A stretch of 64,000 nucleotides of DNA, taken from CAWVWD01 sp965662365. Lineage in GTDB: Bacteria > Bacteroidota > Bacteroidia > Chitinophagales > Saprospiraceae. Under the pieces are notes generated by a model. The model was not told where the DNA came from. It saw only the letters and a program-made list of their open reading frames with translations, and made no database searches. The translations under genes were made by a program, and so were the position numbers. The DNA lies in NCBI GenBank assembly GCA_965662365.1, contig CBFIHR010000013.1, forward strand, positions 6,332 to 70,331, in the 5' to 3' direction. This document shows, piece by piece, positions 33,723-42,968 of this stretch (position 1 is the first letter of the stretch; the number at the start of each line of letters is the position of its first letter).

Positions 33723-34338
33723 ATTTATAATCAATAATAGAGATTTTCTCGGTGCAAAACTCATAATCATGTTCCACATTAGAAGCAACGATAACCAAAC
33801 GATTGGCGGTAAATTTTTTGATTAAGGATTGATACCAGGCGACACCTTCCGCATCAAGGTTAGTGGTCGGTTCGTCTAATAGCAGAAAGTTCGTATTGGA
33901 ACAAATCGCCAATGCTAATTTTAGGCGTTGTTTCATACCGGAAGAGAAAAATTTAATCTCTTTGTGTTTTGATTTAGAAAAATTGAGTAAATCTATGACG
34001 GATTCTGTATTGAGCTTGTGCTGAAACTGCTTGAATCGTTGATGAAAATCCAGCATTTCTGTCAAGGTATATTCTTCAATCAACTCGATATAAGGTGCAG
34101 CATAACTGAGCTGCAAGTAGGTTTTGTCTTTTTCTAAAGGTTGATTATTTTCAAAAAAATTAATTTTACCTTTTGAAGGCGTAGAATAACCTGAAAGCAC
34201 TTTTAATAAAGTGGATTTTCCGGAGCCATTTGGGCCTAAGACCGCATACGCTGTATTGGCTTTAAACTCATAATCAATGCCACGGAAAATCCATTCAAAC
34301 TTATAACGTTTACCAAGTTGTTTCAACTTTATGTCCAT
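33721..34338 (-). CDS. ABC transporter ATP-binding protein, short form
   Basis: 205 residues. Walker A GPNGSGKST (about 34-42), signature FSSGMKQRLKLALAI and Walker B FLLLDEPTTNLD are intact, so it should hydrolyse ATP. The start overlaps the lpxA end by 29 bases, indicating co-transcription and coupled translation. It has no fused membrane domain. Placement next to lpxA is common in this phylum, but the permease partner is not in the window. A link with lipid or envelope export is an inference. Confidence 0.92.
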   Translation of the reverse strand: MDIKLKQLGKRYKFEWIFRGIDYEFKANTAYAVLGPNGSGKSTLLKVLSGYSTPSKGKINFFENNQPLEKDKTYLQLSYAAPYIELIEEYTLTEMLDFHQRFKQFQHKLNTESVIDLLNFSKSKHKEIKFFSSGMKQRLKLALAICSNTNFLLLDEPTTNLDAEGVAWYQSLIKKFTANRLVIVASNVEHDYEFCTEKISIIDYK

Positions 34339-35122
34339 TCAACATTTTCCCTTTAATAATTCCTCTTGATGATGATTTAACAAAATCCACAATGATTTGA
34401 GCATGTGGTAAATGAATCATTTTTTCTTCGATATACTCAATCGCTTGAGACGTATTTAAACCATTAGAAAAAATAACTCGATACACCTCTTGAATCGCCT
34501 GCGTTTCTTCTAATGAGAACTGACGACGACGCAAACCGACTACATTTACACCCGAAAAATAAATCGGATCACGAACCGCTTTGACGAAAGGAGGAACGTC
34601 TTTAGTGACTAAACTCCCACCTCGAACAAAAGCATGGTTTCCAATTTTTGTGAATTGATGTACGGCAGCATAACCACCTAAAATGACATATTCACCAATC
34701 TCGACATGACCTGCTAAACCTGCAAAAGCAGCCAAAACAGAATGTTGTCCGATAATGCAATCGTGTGCAACATGCGTATAAGACATCAATAGAACATGAT
34801 CGTGAATCACTGTTTTTCCTCGGGCTTTTGTTCCACGTTTTACGGTCGCATACTCTCTTATCGTTACATAATTTCCGATTTCGAGTGTAGAATATTCGCC
34901 TCCGAACTTTAAGTCTTGCGGTTCTGCTCCTAAAACTGCTCCCGGAAAAATCTTACAGTTACTACCAATTCTTGTACCCGACATAATCGTTACATTCGGG
35001 CCAATCCAGGTATTATCACCAATTTCTACATCGCTGTAAATCGTGACAAAAGGATCGATAGTTACATTATTTCCAAGTTTTACATCAGGATGAATTTGAG
35101 ATAAATGTGATATTTTACTCAT
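34310..35122 (-). CDS. lpxA: Acyl-ACP--UDP-N-acetylglucosamine O-acyltransferase LpxA
   Basis: 270 residues (E. coli 262). Left-handed beta-helix built of hexapeptide repeats, with the catalytic His in YTHVAHDCIIG. The C-terminal helical part contains VYRVIFSNGLNTSQAIEYIE. It catalyses the first step of lipid A synthesis, acylating the 3-OH of UDP-GlcNAc. Its start overlaps the lpxC/fabZ stop by 4 bases (ATGA-type). This is the middle gene of the order lpxD, lpxC/fabZ, lpxA, ABC. Confidence 0.97.
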   Translation of the reverse strand: MSKISHLSQIHPDVKLGNNVTIDPFVTIYSDVEIGDNTWIGPNVTIMSGTRIGSNCKIFPGAVLGAEPQDLKFGGEYSTLEIGNYVTIREYATVKRGTKARGKTVIHDHVLLMSYTHVAHDCIIGQHSVLAAFAGLAGHVEIGEYVILGGYAAVHQFTKIGNHAFVRGGSLVTKDVPPFVKAVRDPIYFSGVNVVGLRRRQFSLEETQAIQEVYRVIFSNGLNTSQAIEYIEEKMIHLPHAQIIVDFVKSSSRGIIKGKMLNGHKVETTW

Positions 35123-36516
35123 CGTGCTTTTACAATTTGTGCAGTCAGTTCGCCCTCAGAAACCAAATTTTCACCCACATAGGCAGTACCTTTCATGTGA
35201 ACAATTCCTCGCCTTATAGGAGCTAACAATTCTAATTTAAAAATTACAGTATCTCCCGGGACAACCTTTCTTTTGAATTTAGCTTTATCAATTTTTAGGA
35301 AATAAGTATCCCATTTGTCAGGTTCTTCGACCATTGATAAGGCTAAAATTCCACCTGTCTGAGCCATAGCCTCCAGCTGTAAAACACCTGGCATCACAGG
35401 ATTATTCGGAAAATGTCCTTGAAAGAAGTTTTCGTTAAAAGTTATATTTTTGATACCGACAACATGCTTATCACTAAGTTCCGTTACTTTGTCTATCAAT
35501 AAAAACGGATAACGATGCGGTAACATTCCCGCTATTTGCATAGTATCATAAACTACTGGTGTTGAAGCGTCATATCTTGGCACACCTCGTAGTTTTCGTT
35601 GTTTATTATACATGGCTTTTAGATGTTTCGCCAAAGCCGTATTTGCAGTGTGTCCTGGTTTGGTAGCGATAATCTTGCCTTTAATGCGTTTACCGACTAA
35701 GGCCAAATCACCGACAACATCTAATAATTTATGTCTTGCAGGCTCGTTACTAAAACGCAAAGCAGTTGTGTTCAATATACCTTTTTGAACTGCAATGTCC
35801 GTTTTTCCTGTTTTCTCTGCCAAACGATTTCGATCTGACTCACTTAGTTCCTTATCAACGATAACGATTGCATTATCTAAATCGCCCCCTTTTATCAAAC
35901 CATTATCTAATAATTGTTCGACTTCATGCAAAAAAGCGAAAGTGCGAGCAGAACCAATTGTCGTATTAAAATCTGAAATCGACTCTAACCGTGCATATTG
36001 TTGACCTAAAACTGGCGAGTCAAAGTCAATCAACGTCGTTACGGAATAATCATCCGCAGGTGACAACACGAACTCTGCCCCTGTCGCTTCGTCCTTAAAT
36101 GAAAAAGCGGACTCAATCACTAAATAATCATTGTCTGTTTCTAAGGCTTCCGTGCCGACTGCTTGAATCGCATCTATAAAAGGCTTCGAGCTGCCGTCCA
36201 AGATTGGAACTTCGCCACCTTCGACCTCAATCAGGGCATTATCAACACCTGTACCGACAAAAGCGGCTAACAAGTGTTCGACCGTACTAATCGTCACCTC
36301 TTTCTTACCTATTGTCGTACTTCGGTTTGTAGAAATCACATTATCTGCTGTCGCAGGAATAACCGGTGATTTTTCAATGTCTGTTCTTTTAAATTTTAAG
36401 CCATGATTCGCAGCTGCAGGTTGAATCGTAATCTTTACAACCTGTCCTGTGTGTAGCCCAACGCCTTCTAAGTGAATACTGTCTTTAAGTGTGTTTTGCT
36501 TCATTTGGATGTCCAA
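35119..36516 (-). CDS. lpxC/fabZ: Bifunctional LpxC deacetylase / FabZ dehydratase
   Basis: 465 residues in one frame. Residues 1 to about 305 are LpxC (UDP-3-O-acyl-GlcNAc deacetylase, zinc): HLLAAFVGTGVDN holds the first zinc His, and RHKLLDVVGDLALVG the second His with Asp. From about 315 it is FabZ (3-hydroxyacyl-ACP dehydratase): LPHRYPFLLIDKV carries the catalytic His and FPNNPVMPGVLQLEAMAQ the acid. The fusion couples lipid A and fatty acid synthesis and is known from Bacteroidota. A strong promoter lies at 36689-36720. Confidence 0.97.
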   Translation of the reverse strand: MDIQMKQNTLKDSIHLEGVGLHTGQVVKITIQPAAANHGLKFKRTDIEKSPVIPATADNVISTNRSTTIGKKEVTISTVEHLLAAFVGTGVDNALIEVEGGEVPILDGSSKPFIDAIQAVGTEALETDNDYLVIESAFSFKDEATGAEFVLSPADDYSVTTLIDFDSPVLGQQYARLESISDFNTTIGSARTFAFLHEVEQLLDNGLIKGGDLDNAIVIVDKELSESDRNRLAEKTGKTDIAVQKGILNTTALRFSNEPARHKLLDVVGDLALVGKRIKGKIIATKPGHTANTALAKHLKAMYNKQRKLRGVPRYDASTPVVYDTMQIAGMLPHRYPFLLIDKVTELSDKHVVGIKNITFNENFFQGHFPNNPVMPGVLQLEAMAQTGGILALSMVEEPDKWDTYFLKIDKAKFKRKVVPGDTVIFKLELLAPIRRGIVHMKGTAYVGENLVSEGELTAQIVKAR

Positions 36517-36688
36517 CTTTATTGGTAGTGAAGTGTGACTTCACTAAGGTTATCTACATTTTATTCTGTAAAAGTTGTCTTAATTATTGATTGTTAATTG
36601 ATAAAAAATCAATTGTATTACGTTGTTCTGCTTTGCTTTTGCTGTTGACGACTAACTAATCCATACATTAATTAATTGTCATAAACGG

Positions 36689-36720
36689 CAAAGATACATT
36701 ATTTTTTTGTTGATAGTCAA
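36689..36720 (-). promoter_or_regulatory. Promoter of lpxC/fabZ-lpxA operon
   Basis: Minus strand TTG (36720-36718), 21 bases, TATCTTTG (36696-36689). The -33 element overlaps the lpxD stop codon. Predicted leader about 165 bases, so lpxC/fabZ has its own promoter besides any read-through from lpxD. Confidence 0.7.
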
Positions 36721-37775
36721 TCTTTGTTACTCTCCGACATTTCTCTTACCATTCTTTCTAAGGCTCTAAGGCGTTTTTCCATTTGAGGAAGACTACGAAA
36801 TACAATGTGTGAACGCACATACTCATTGTAGCCAAACGCAGGAGAACCATAAAGTGCTGTATCAGGTTTTTTAATACTGCCAGCAATACCACTTTGAGCT
36901 TGTATTTGAGTTCTATCAGCGATGGTCAAATGTCCAGCGATGCCGACCTGTCCTCCAATCATACAATTTTTACCAATCTTCACACTACCCGCTACCCCTG
37001 CTTGTGCGGCTATTGCTGTATTTTCGTCTATTTCAACGTTATGAGCGATTTGAATTAAATTATCCAATTTCACCCCATTTTTAATAACGGTTGATCCCAT
37101 TGTCGCCCTATCAATCACGGTATTCGCACCGATTTCTACATCATCACCAATGACAACGTTTCCGATCTGTGGCACCTTCTGAAATGAACCATCTTTTTGA
37201 GGAGCATAACCAAACCCATCACTACCTATTACGGTATTTGGATGAATAACGCAGTTATCGCCAATGACACAATTATGCATTATTTTCACACCAGCAAATA
37301 ATTCTACATTATTACCAATTTTAACATTTTCACCTACAAAAACCTGTTCATGTAGGGTACAATTGTCGCCAATAATCGCACCAGCCCGTACAATTGTAAA
37401 CAAACCAACGGTTGTATTTTTACCAATTTTAGCATTTTCATCTACGCCAGATATGCTATTATCGATTGTTTGTTGCTTCGGTGTAGATTTTTGATATTTA
37501 GAAAATTGCTGTAATAATACCGCCACACTTTGTCGGACATCTTCGACACGAATCAGTGTCGCCGAAATCGGTTGTTGAGCTTCAAAAGCCTTGCTAACCA
37601 ATAAAACGGACGCCTTTGTCGTGTAAGCATAGTTTTCATATTTAGGATTTGCCAAAAAGCAAATTGCTCCTTCTGCTCCTTCTTCTATTTTTGCGGGATG
37701 TGTAATAATCACTTCAGGATTTCCTTCTATTTCGCCGTTGAGTATTTGACAGATAGTACGTGCTGTAATTTTCAT
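36717..37775 (-). CDS. lpxD: UDP-3-O-acylglucosamine N-acyltransferase LpxD
   Basis: 352 residues. The N-terminal uridine-binding domain (about 1-100, with GAICFLANPKYENYAYTTKA) is followed by a long hexapeptide beta-helix, with the catalytic His region in NLIQIAHNVEIDENTAIAAQ. The C-terminal helix contains FRSLPQMEKRLRALERMVRE. It performs the third step of lipid A synthesis, N-acylation. It is the first gene of the lipid A cluster; the gap to lpxC/fabZ holds a separate promoter. Confidence 0.97.
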   Translation of the reverse strand: MKITARTICQILNGEIEGNPEVIITHPAKIEEGAEGAICFLANPKYENYAYTTKASVLLVSKAFEAQQPISATLIRVEDVRQSVAVLLQQFSKYQKSTPKQQTIDNSISGVDENAKIGKNTTVGLFTIVRAGAIIGDNCTLHEQVFVGENVKIGNNVELFAGVKIMHNCVIGDNCVIHPNTVIGSDGFGYAPQKDGSFQKVPQIGNVVIGDDVEIGANTVIDRATMGSTVIKNGVKLDNLIQIAHNVEIDENTAIAAQAGVAGSVKIGKNCMIGGQVGIAGHLTIADRTQIQAQSGIAGSIKKPDTALYGSPAFGYNEYVRSHIVFRSLPQMEKRLRALERMVREMSESNKD

Positions 37776-38265
37776 AAATTGAGGATATTTCTTTACGTTT
37801 TTTAAATTGTCACGGTTAAAGATTCAATCTAAATGTTAGTGAGTAATTTTTTACTGAAAAAAATCATTTTTTCAAAGATTAAAAAATGTTTTAATACATT
37901 TATACGTATATTTATGACGTTTATTTTTTAATTGATTTATTACTATTTAGGAAAGTGCTGATAATTCGAAGTGTTACTAATAATAAAGTGTGAGCCATAA
38001 AATAATTGATGTTTATTCACTCACGAACAACTGAAACATACCAGAATTACAACTAAAATACAACGGAATCGTTGGCAATTGATTTTTTTAATACATTTTT
38101 TTAAAAAATTATACGACATAAGTTGTTTTACCTGTCACTATTCTTAGTATTTTGCATAGAAATGCAGGACGTGAGGGAACCATATTGAGTTCCAAGGCAT
38201 TATCAGTAGCAACAATAATTATTTTATATAAATTATTTTATTTACATTATTTTAAACGAATTAAG
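37776..38265. other. Divergent spacer between lpxD and a DUF1573 gene, with possible leader hairpins
   Basis: AT-rich. On the plus side, the last 120 bases hold two small stems, GCAT/ATGC (38155-38166) and GGAAC/GTTCC (about 38176-38193). They would sit in the leader of the downstream gene. An imperfect -7-like TAGTATTTTG lies at about 38145-38154. No other gene was found. Confidence 0.35.
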
Positions 38266-38922
38266 ATGCGACTATTCATTATCTGCTTTACGGCAAGTTC
38301 AATACTCATAGGTTGTGATAATTCATCAGAATCAATTACACAAAAACAGGGACAACAGGAATCGACAGCTCCTATTGTCGAAGCAACAACGGAAAAAATA
38401 CCGGAAAATGCACCTGAGGCTGAAACCGTAAAAGCGGATATAAATACAATAAAAACAAAAACTCTTGACGCACCCAAAAAATTTCCAATCTTGTCTTTTG
38501 ATGAAAAAATGTTCAACTACGGCATGATTGAACAAGGCGATCAAGTGCGTCACACCTTTCACTTTACGAACAAAGGCGATGCGGATTTAATTATCAAAAA
38601 TGCAGAAGCGAGTTGTGGCTGTACTATGCCGACTTATCCTTTTATCCCGATTAAACCAGGCGAAACAGGAACGATTGCCGTCACGTTCAATAGCACCGGA
38701 AAAATGGGAACTCAACGACCAAACATCACCGTAACGTCTAACTCATATCCCCGAACTCAAACCTTGTATTTAGAAGGTTTTGTAACCGATAAGTTGGCAA
38801 AAAAAGAAGAGAAAGCGTCAATAATAGAAGAAGGGATAATTATTGATATGAACGAAAATACAGCAAAAGGAAACACGACTACAGAAGTTCAAACAATAAA
38901 TATTGAAGGAGAAGATAACTAA
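38266..38922 (+). CDS. DUF1573-domain lipoprotein
   Basis: 218 residues from the ATG at 38266. A longer in-frame version from 38152 would hide the lipoprotein signal (MRLFIICFTASSILIGC, Cys17) and is unlikely. A low-complexity linker rich in T, E and A follows. The DUF1573 domain starts at FNYGMIEQGDQVRHTFHFTN and contains ADLIIKNAEASCGCTMPTY, with the paired cysteines typical of the family. It is an immunoglobulin-like fold of unknown role, abundant in Bacteroidota. Outside the cytoplasm, probably outer membrane. Confidence 0.88.
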   Translation: MRLFIICFTASSILIGCDNSSESITQKQGQQESTAPIVEATTEKIPENAPEAETVKADINTIKTKTLDAPKKFPILSFDEKMFNYGMIEQGDQVRHTFHFTNKGDADLIIKNAEASCGCTMPTYPFIPIKPGETGTIAVTFNSTGKMGTQRPNITVTSNSYPRTQTLYLEGFVTDKLAKKEEKASIIEEGIIIDMNENTAKGNTTTEVQTINIEGEDN

Positions 38923-38943
38923 ATTCATCTCAAAATAATTAAA

Positions 38944-38986
38944 AAATGGCTACTCGATTCATTTCGAGTAGCCATTTCTATTTTTC
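38944..38986 (+). terminator. Rho-independent terminator
   Basis: AAATGGCTACTCGA (38944-38957) and TCGAGTAGCCATTT (38964-38977) pair perfectly, followed by CTATTTTTC. Confidence 0.85.
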
Positions 38987-39055
38987 GGCGTATTCTTTAC
39001 CTTTAATCTTGATAACGCTTTTGATAATTTAACATAAGTCATTATTCACAAATAA

Positions 39056-39255
39056 GTATGACCGATGACTTACCTTATTTACGTAATCTGAAAAATTCAG
39101 GAATCTATTATCTTGCATCAAATACTAACAAACCTTGCTTTTTTCTGTTTATTGCTGTTTATTTACATAAAAAATATTGGAATAGTATTAGTTTTAATTG
39201 TTACAATTAGTATGGCAACCTTTGAAAGGTTATGGTAACAAAACCTAATTAAAAA
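39056..39255 (+). other. Leader region of the O-methyltransferase gene with small palindromes
   Basis: AATTGTTACAATT (about 39196-39208) and AACCTTTGAAAGGTT (39217-39231) are perfect palindromes close together, 25-60 bases before the ATG. They may be an operator or leader structure. No consensus promoter was seen. Confidence 0.3.
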
Positions 39256-39882
39256 ATGATCGATAAAATACTACAATACGCTGAAAATCATACGACTAAA
39301 GAAAGTGAAGTCTTGCGAGAATTACGACGAGAAACGCATCTTACAATGCTACAGCCGCAAATGCTTTCTGGCCAAATCCAAGGGCAATTATTAGCATTTT
39401 TTAGTCAGATGTTATGCCCAAAAGCAATTTTAGAAATTGGTACTTTTACAGGTTATGCAGCGATTTGTTTGGCACAAGGCTTAGCCAAAAAGGGTATAAT
39501 GCACACGATTGAAGTAAACGAAGAAAAGGAAACTATCATTCGTAAATATTTGGCGAAAGCCAACTTAGTGGATAAGGTAAAGCTACACATCGGCGATGCG
39601 GAGGTAATTATCCCGACATTGAAAGAAACTTTCGATTTGGTTTTTATTGATGCAGGAAAAAAACAAAATGCCCTGTATTATGATATGGTTTTTGATCAAG
39701 TTCGTCAAGGCGGATTTATTATTACAGATAATGTGCTTTGGGGCGGAAAAGTCGCTGACAATGCCAGCGATAAACGCACTCGATTGATTGATGAATTTAA
39801 TAAGAAAATGCAGCAAGATGAACGAGTAGATAATTTGCTTTTGCCTATTCGAGATGGCTTGATGATTGTCCGGAAAAAATAA
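39256..39882 (+). CDS. O-methyltransferase (class I, COMT/YrrM-like)
   Basis: 208 residues. SAM-binding motif I reads ILEIGTFTGYAAICLA, the acidic loop MHTIEVNEEKE, and the metal/catalytic region FDLVFIDAGKKQNALYYD with FIITDNVLWGGKV. This matches the Methyltransf_3 family of divalent-metal-dependent catechol-type O-methyltransferases. The substrate is not predictable, though small catechols or tRNA hydroxyuridine (TrmR-like members) are known for the family. Followed at once by a terminator. Confidence 0.92.
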   Translation: MIDKILQYAENHTTKESEVLRELRRETHLTMLQPQMLSGQIQGQLLAFFSQMLCPKAILEIGTFTGYAAICLAQGLAKKGIMHTIEVNEEKETIIRKYLAKANLVDKVKLHIGDAEVIIPTLKETFDLVFIDAGKKQNALYYDMVFDQVRQGGFIITDNVLWGGKVADNASDKRTRLIDEFNKKMQQDERVDNLLLPIRDGLMIVRKK

Positions 39883-39900
39883 GTAAAAAGAGAATCATAT

Positions 39901-39938
39901 TAATGAGTCGGTCTCAAAATATTGAAACCGACTCATTA
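39901..39938. terminator. Bidirectional hairpin
   Basis: TAATGAGTCGGT (39901-39912) and ACCGACTCATTA (39927-39938) are exact complements between converging genes. Confidence 0.8.
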
Positions 39939-39942
39939 TTGT

Positions 39943-40575
39943 TTACTTTCGCCCGAAATCTGCAGGAATTTCACCCCATTCTTTCGTTTTCCACTTAATG
40001 ATTTCTGTGTCATAATCATTGTTTTTTAACCAAACCAACGCCCGATCTACCAGTTCAAAAATCCGTGCATTCGCTCGTGTGCGTTTCAGTTTGCTACGAA
40101 AAACCTTTTTTTGTACCCAGCTAATTGCGATTTTAGAGTCTGAATAAATTGGCATCGCACTCCCCTTTTGTTTCAATAAAGCCAAACCATGAACCAAGGC
40201 CAAAAACTCACCGACATTATTTGTTCCTTGCGAAAAAGGACCTTGACGAAAAAACTCATACCCTGTTTTTGTATCTACACCACGATATTCCATCACGCCA
40301 GGGTTACCGCTACAAGCAGCATCGACTGCCAAACTTTCCCAAATAATTTCCTTTCGAGAGGTTTCGCTTAATGCTCGTTGAGTAGGTTTCTTATTTTGAC
40401 CAATAAAATCTCGACTATCCGCACCAAAAGCTTCTTGAGCTTCCTCTAAAGTCTTGAAAGATTTATATCTCGCACCACCATAATTCTTGATCATGCGTTG
40501 ACAATCTGCCCAACTATCAAAGATTCCAGTTTCGTGTCCTTCCCAAACCACGTAATATTTTTTCTTTTTTGCCAT
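39943..40575 (-). CDS. Ribonuclease H with N-terminal hybrid-binding (viroplasmin) domain
   Basis: 210 residues. Residues 1-50 match the RNase H1 N-terminal/caulimovirus viroplasmin domain (YYVVWEGHETGIFDSWADCQ, KSFKTLEEAQEAF). The RNase H fold starts near residue 78 with the first acid in LAVDAACSGNPG. The Glu is in NNVGEFLALVHGL and the second Asp in PIYSDSKIAISWV. The enzyme cuts RNA in RNA-DNA hybrids. The N-terminal domain increases hybrid affinity in characterised homologues. Three bases from the next gene on the same strand. Confidence 0.93.
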   Translation of the reverse strand: MAKKKKYYVVWEGHETGIFDSWADCQRMIKNYGGARYKSFKTLEEAQEAFGADSRDFIGQNKKPTQRALSETSRKEIIWESLAVDAACSGNPGVMEYRGVDTKTGYEFFRQGPFSQGTNNVGEFLALVHGLALLKQKGSAMPIYSDSKIAISWVQKKVFRSKLKRTRANARIFELVDRALVWLKNNDYDTEIIKWKTKEWGEIPADFGRK

Positions 40576-40577
40576 AT

Positions 40578-41666
40578 TTAAATCTGATGTAAAGTTCCAT
40601 TTTTATCTAAACTCGTGTAAAGGTACGTTTGTCCCCTCCAAAGTACAAGTGCAAGATTATTATTCGATAATCGCATGGATTTTATCTGTTTGCCTGCTGC
40701 TGCAATCCCAAAATCTTCAATTAAAATCACTGGTCTTGACCATTCGTCATGGTTCAATCGATACGTAATCATAATATCGCCTTTTGTGATATGACCATAG
40801 TCATCACGAGTATATTTTAGCCAAGCGATTTTTGTCCCATCAGGTGAGATACAAGCAAACCAAGGTCCTTGACAATCTTTATCACGAGGTAAAATATTCG
40901 AGCTTTTGCCCCAATAACCGTTCGTATTTTTTTCTGTCAAATACAAACCGCAGTAACCATTATCTGCTTCCATCGAATAAGTGAGAAAATCACCATCTGT
41001 AGTCATTGACTGATGCGCCAGTCTATCTCCTTGATTATACAAATCGACATAGCCCCAATCTCGTTTACCATCAGGAATTGCTTCAAAAATCGTTGGGTGC
41101 GGATACTCCGTATTGCCATCATTCAACTCGTAAATAATTCCCCCGTTTGGTAACAATTCGCTATACGTTGCAAAATAACAATCTTCCATATTCGGCAACA
41201 AAGTATCCCATTCAAAAACAGTTTCATTCCGCCAAAATTTTACAACTTGTCGCTTTCCAGGAGAGCATCTTCTTAGAGAAGTTCGTCGGTCAAGTGCAGC
41301 GATAAATTCCGTTCCGTCATAATTGATCTCCATATCTACCCAAACTTTATCAATCAATTTGATTGGAGTAGTAATTTTATTTTCATGAATGGTAGCATAA
41401 AAAAATATATGACCTACCGCATATATTATATGTTTACCATTTCCGCTAATTCTGATATTAGGATTCCACTGACGATAAGTTGCAAAGTCATATTTATCCA
41501 GTACTTTCAGTCGCTTCGTATCAATTAGATAAATCGCCTCTTCATTGATTCCGACCATCAATTTTCCATCATCAGAAAAATCAACTTGAGTCAAATTTTG
41601 AACGTTCTTGCCTCCTGTTTGCAATAGCACTAAGGAGATCATTAATAATAAAAATATTTTCATCAT
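40578..41666 (-). CDS. Secreted propeller-like protein of unknown function, paralogue of the next gene
   Basis: 362 residues, signal peptide (MMKIFLLLMISLVLLQTGG). WD40/PD40-like short strands recur: DDGKLMVGINEEAIYLIDTK, ISGNGKHIIYAVGHIFF, ISPDGTKIAWLKYTRDDYG. This suggests a TolB-type beta-propeller. It shares order and motifs with 41718-42791, and the two are probably an old tandem duplication. No catalytic residue can be named. Function unknown, probably periplasmic. Confidence 0.65.
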   Translation of the reverse strand: MMKIFLLLMISLVLLQTGGKNVQNLTQVDFSDDGKLMVGINEEAIYLIDTKRLKVLDKYDFATYRQWNPNIRISGNGKHIIYAVGHIFFYATIHENKITTPIKLIDKVWVDMEINYDGTEFIAALDRRTSLRRCSPGKRQVVKFWRNETVFEWDTLLPNMEDCYFATYSELLPNGGIIYELNDGNTEYPHPTIFEAIPDGKRDWGYVDLYNQGDRLAHQSMTTDGDFLTYSMEADNGYCGLYLTEKNTNGYWGKSSNILPRDKDCQGPWFACISPDGTKIAWLKYTRDDYGHITKGDIMITYRLNHDEWSRPVILIEDFGIAAAGKQIKSMRLSNNNLALVLWRGQTYLYTSLDKNGTLHQI

Positions 41667-41717
41667 AATACCTTTTGTAGGACAAACGGCAATGCCTTTA
41701 CCAAAACGATAAGATAA

Positions 41718-42791
41718 TTAATCCCGCCTAATTTTCAGCCAATCACTTTCCAAATCCTCTTCCAAAGTCGATTTTAAATAAACATAACCATCACGATTTG
41801 CAATTATAAAATTAGAATTGGACAACCGAAAATCAGCAATATTGTAAATAAAACGTGGTGTATCAGGAGCAATAAATAACTGTGGCGTCGTCCATTGGTT
41901 TTTCACTTTTTTGGTAATCCAAAATTCAGAATATTGGACATAATTATCCTTTCTGTAATCTCGAAGATAAACAATCGTTTGACCGTTAGGAGAAATAGCA
42001 CTATTCCAATTGCCAAGACAAATACCGTTGTCACTTGGCAATGAAATAGTTTCTTTTTGCCAATTTCCACTGTTGTCTTTCGACAAAATATAGAATCCGC
42101 AATCATACATTAGTAACTCGCCATTTGTGGAAACAGGTTGACGAACAAGATAATTTACACTATCTTTTATAATCTGATAATTCCAATTTTCATCCTTAAA
42201 AGTTGCTTCGACCAGATCATGCTCATAAGGAGCAGTTTTCGCATCATTCCGAATATACAACAAACTACTATCGGGCAATAATTCACAATTAGATAATAAA
42301 TAACACGGTTTAACTGTACGCTCCACTATCTGATGAGCAAACGGATATACATCACAACGCATCTCTAAAATTAACCGCTGAGTCGGAGAGCAACGATTTT
42401 CATCCTGTTCAATTTGATAATCTTGTGTCGCAATAATCCGAGAACCATCATAGTTAATATCTAAATCCAGCCACGATTTTCCGACATTCAACTTGCCCAC
42501 ATTCCGAATTTCATCGTTCGTAAATTCCGCATGATACATTTCCCAATTATGCGTCCACACCAAGTATCGACCATTTCCACTGATTTTTATATTCAATAAT
42601 CGACACCGATCCTTAAACTCATGTTTCGCTATAATTTTTTGATTCATTGCATCAATAACAACAACCTCTGTTGGACTAATGCCAGCAATATATCGCCCAT
42701 CGTCCGTCACATCTATTATATCACAATAAAAACGGTCGTGAAAACTTCCCTGAAAAGTCAGCAAACCAAAAAGTAAAATGATAATTCGCAT
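41718..42791 (-). CDS. Secreted propeller-like protein, paralogue of the preceding entry
   Basis: 357 residues, signal peptide (MRIIILLFGLLTFQGS). The repeated pattern DDGRYIAGISPTEVVVIDA, ISGNGRYLVWTHNWEMYHAE, NYDGSRIIATQ and ISPNGQTIVYLRDYRKDNY mirrors the neighbour, including the CSP(G/T)(K/Q)R element (CSPTQRLILE here, CSPGKRQVVKFW there). The two genes are 51 bases apart on the same strand and likely co-transcribed. Identity is low, so the duplication is not recent. Confidence 0.65.
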   Translation of the reverse strand: MRIIILLFGLLTFQGSFHDRFYCDIIDVTDDGRYIAGISPTEVVVIDAMNQKIIAKHEFKDRCRLLNIKISGNGRYLVWTHNWEMYHAEFTNDEIRNVGKLNVGKSWLDLDINYDGSRIIATQDYQIEQDENRCSPTQRLILEMRCDVYPFAHQIVERTVKPCYLLSNCELLPDSSLLYIRNDAKTAPYEHDLVEATFKDENWNYQIIKDSVNYLVRQPVSTNGELLMYDCGFYILSKDNSGNWQKETISLPSDNGICLGNWNSAISPNGQTIVYLRDYRKDNYVQYSEFWITKKVKNQWTTPQLFIAPDTPRFIYNIADFRLSNSNFIIANRDGYVYLKSTLEEDLESDWLKIRRD

Positions 42792-42901
42792 ATTTTTTAT
42801 TTCTTAGAAAACGCTTAAAAGTTCCTAAAACGTTGGGAATGAAGGAAAGTAAAATGGTCAACCGTCCAGAAACATCGGACTAGCGACCGACCTCAATTTT
42901 T

Positions 42902-42945
42902 ACAAAAAAAAACGCCAAAACGAAGAGAAACTCCATTTTGACGTT
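42902..42945 (-). terminator. recA terminator
   Basis: On the minus strand AACGTCAAAATGGAG pairs with CTTCGTTTTGGCGTT over 15 positions if G-U pairs are counted. The loop is TTTCT and the tail TTTTTTTTTG. The G-U pairs exist only in the minus-strand RNA, so it is directional. Confidence 0.85.
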
Positions 42946-42968
42946 AAAATATGTATATTTTTTTAATA

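Noticed and set aside
38152..38265. Upstream start for the DUF1573 protein
   Set aside because: It would bury a clear lipoprotein signal peptide that begins at 38266.
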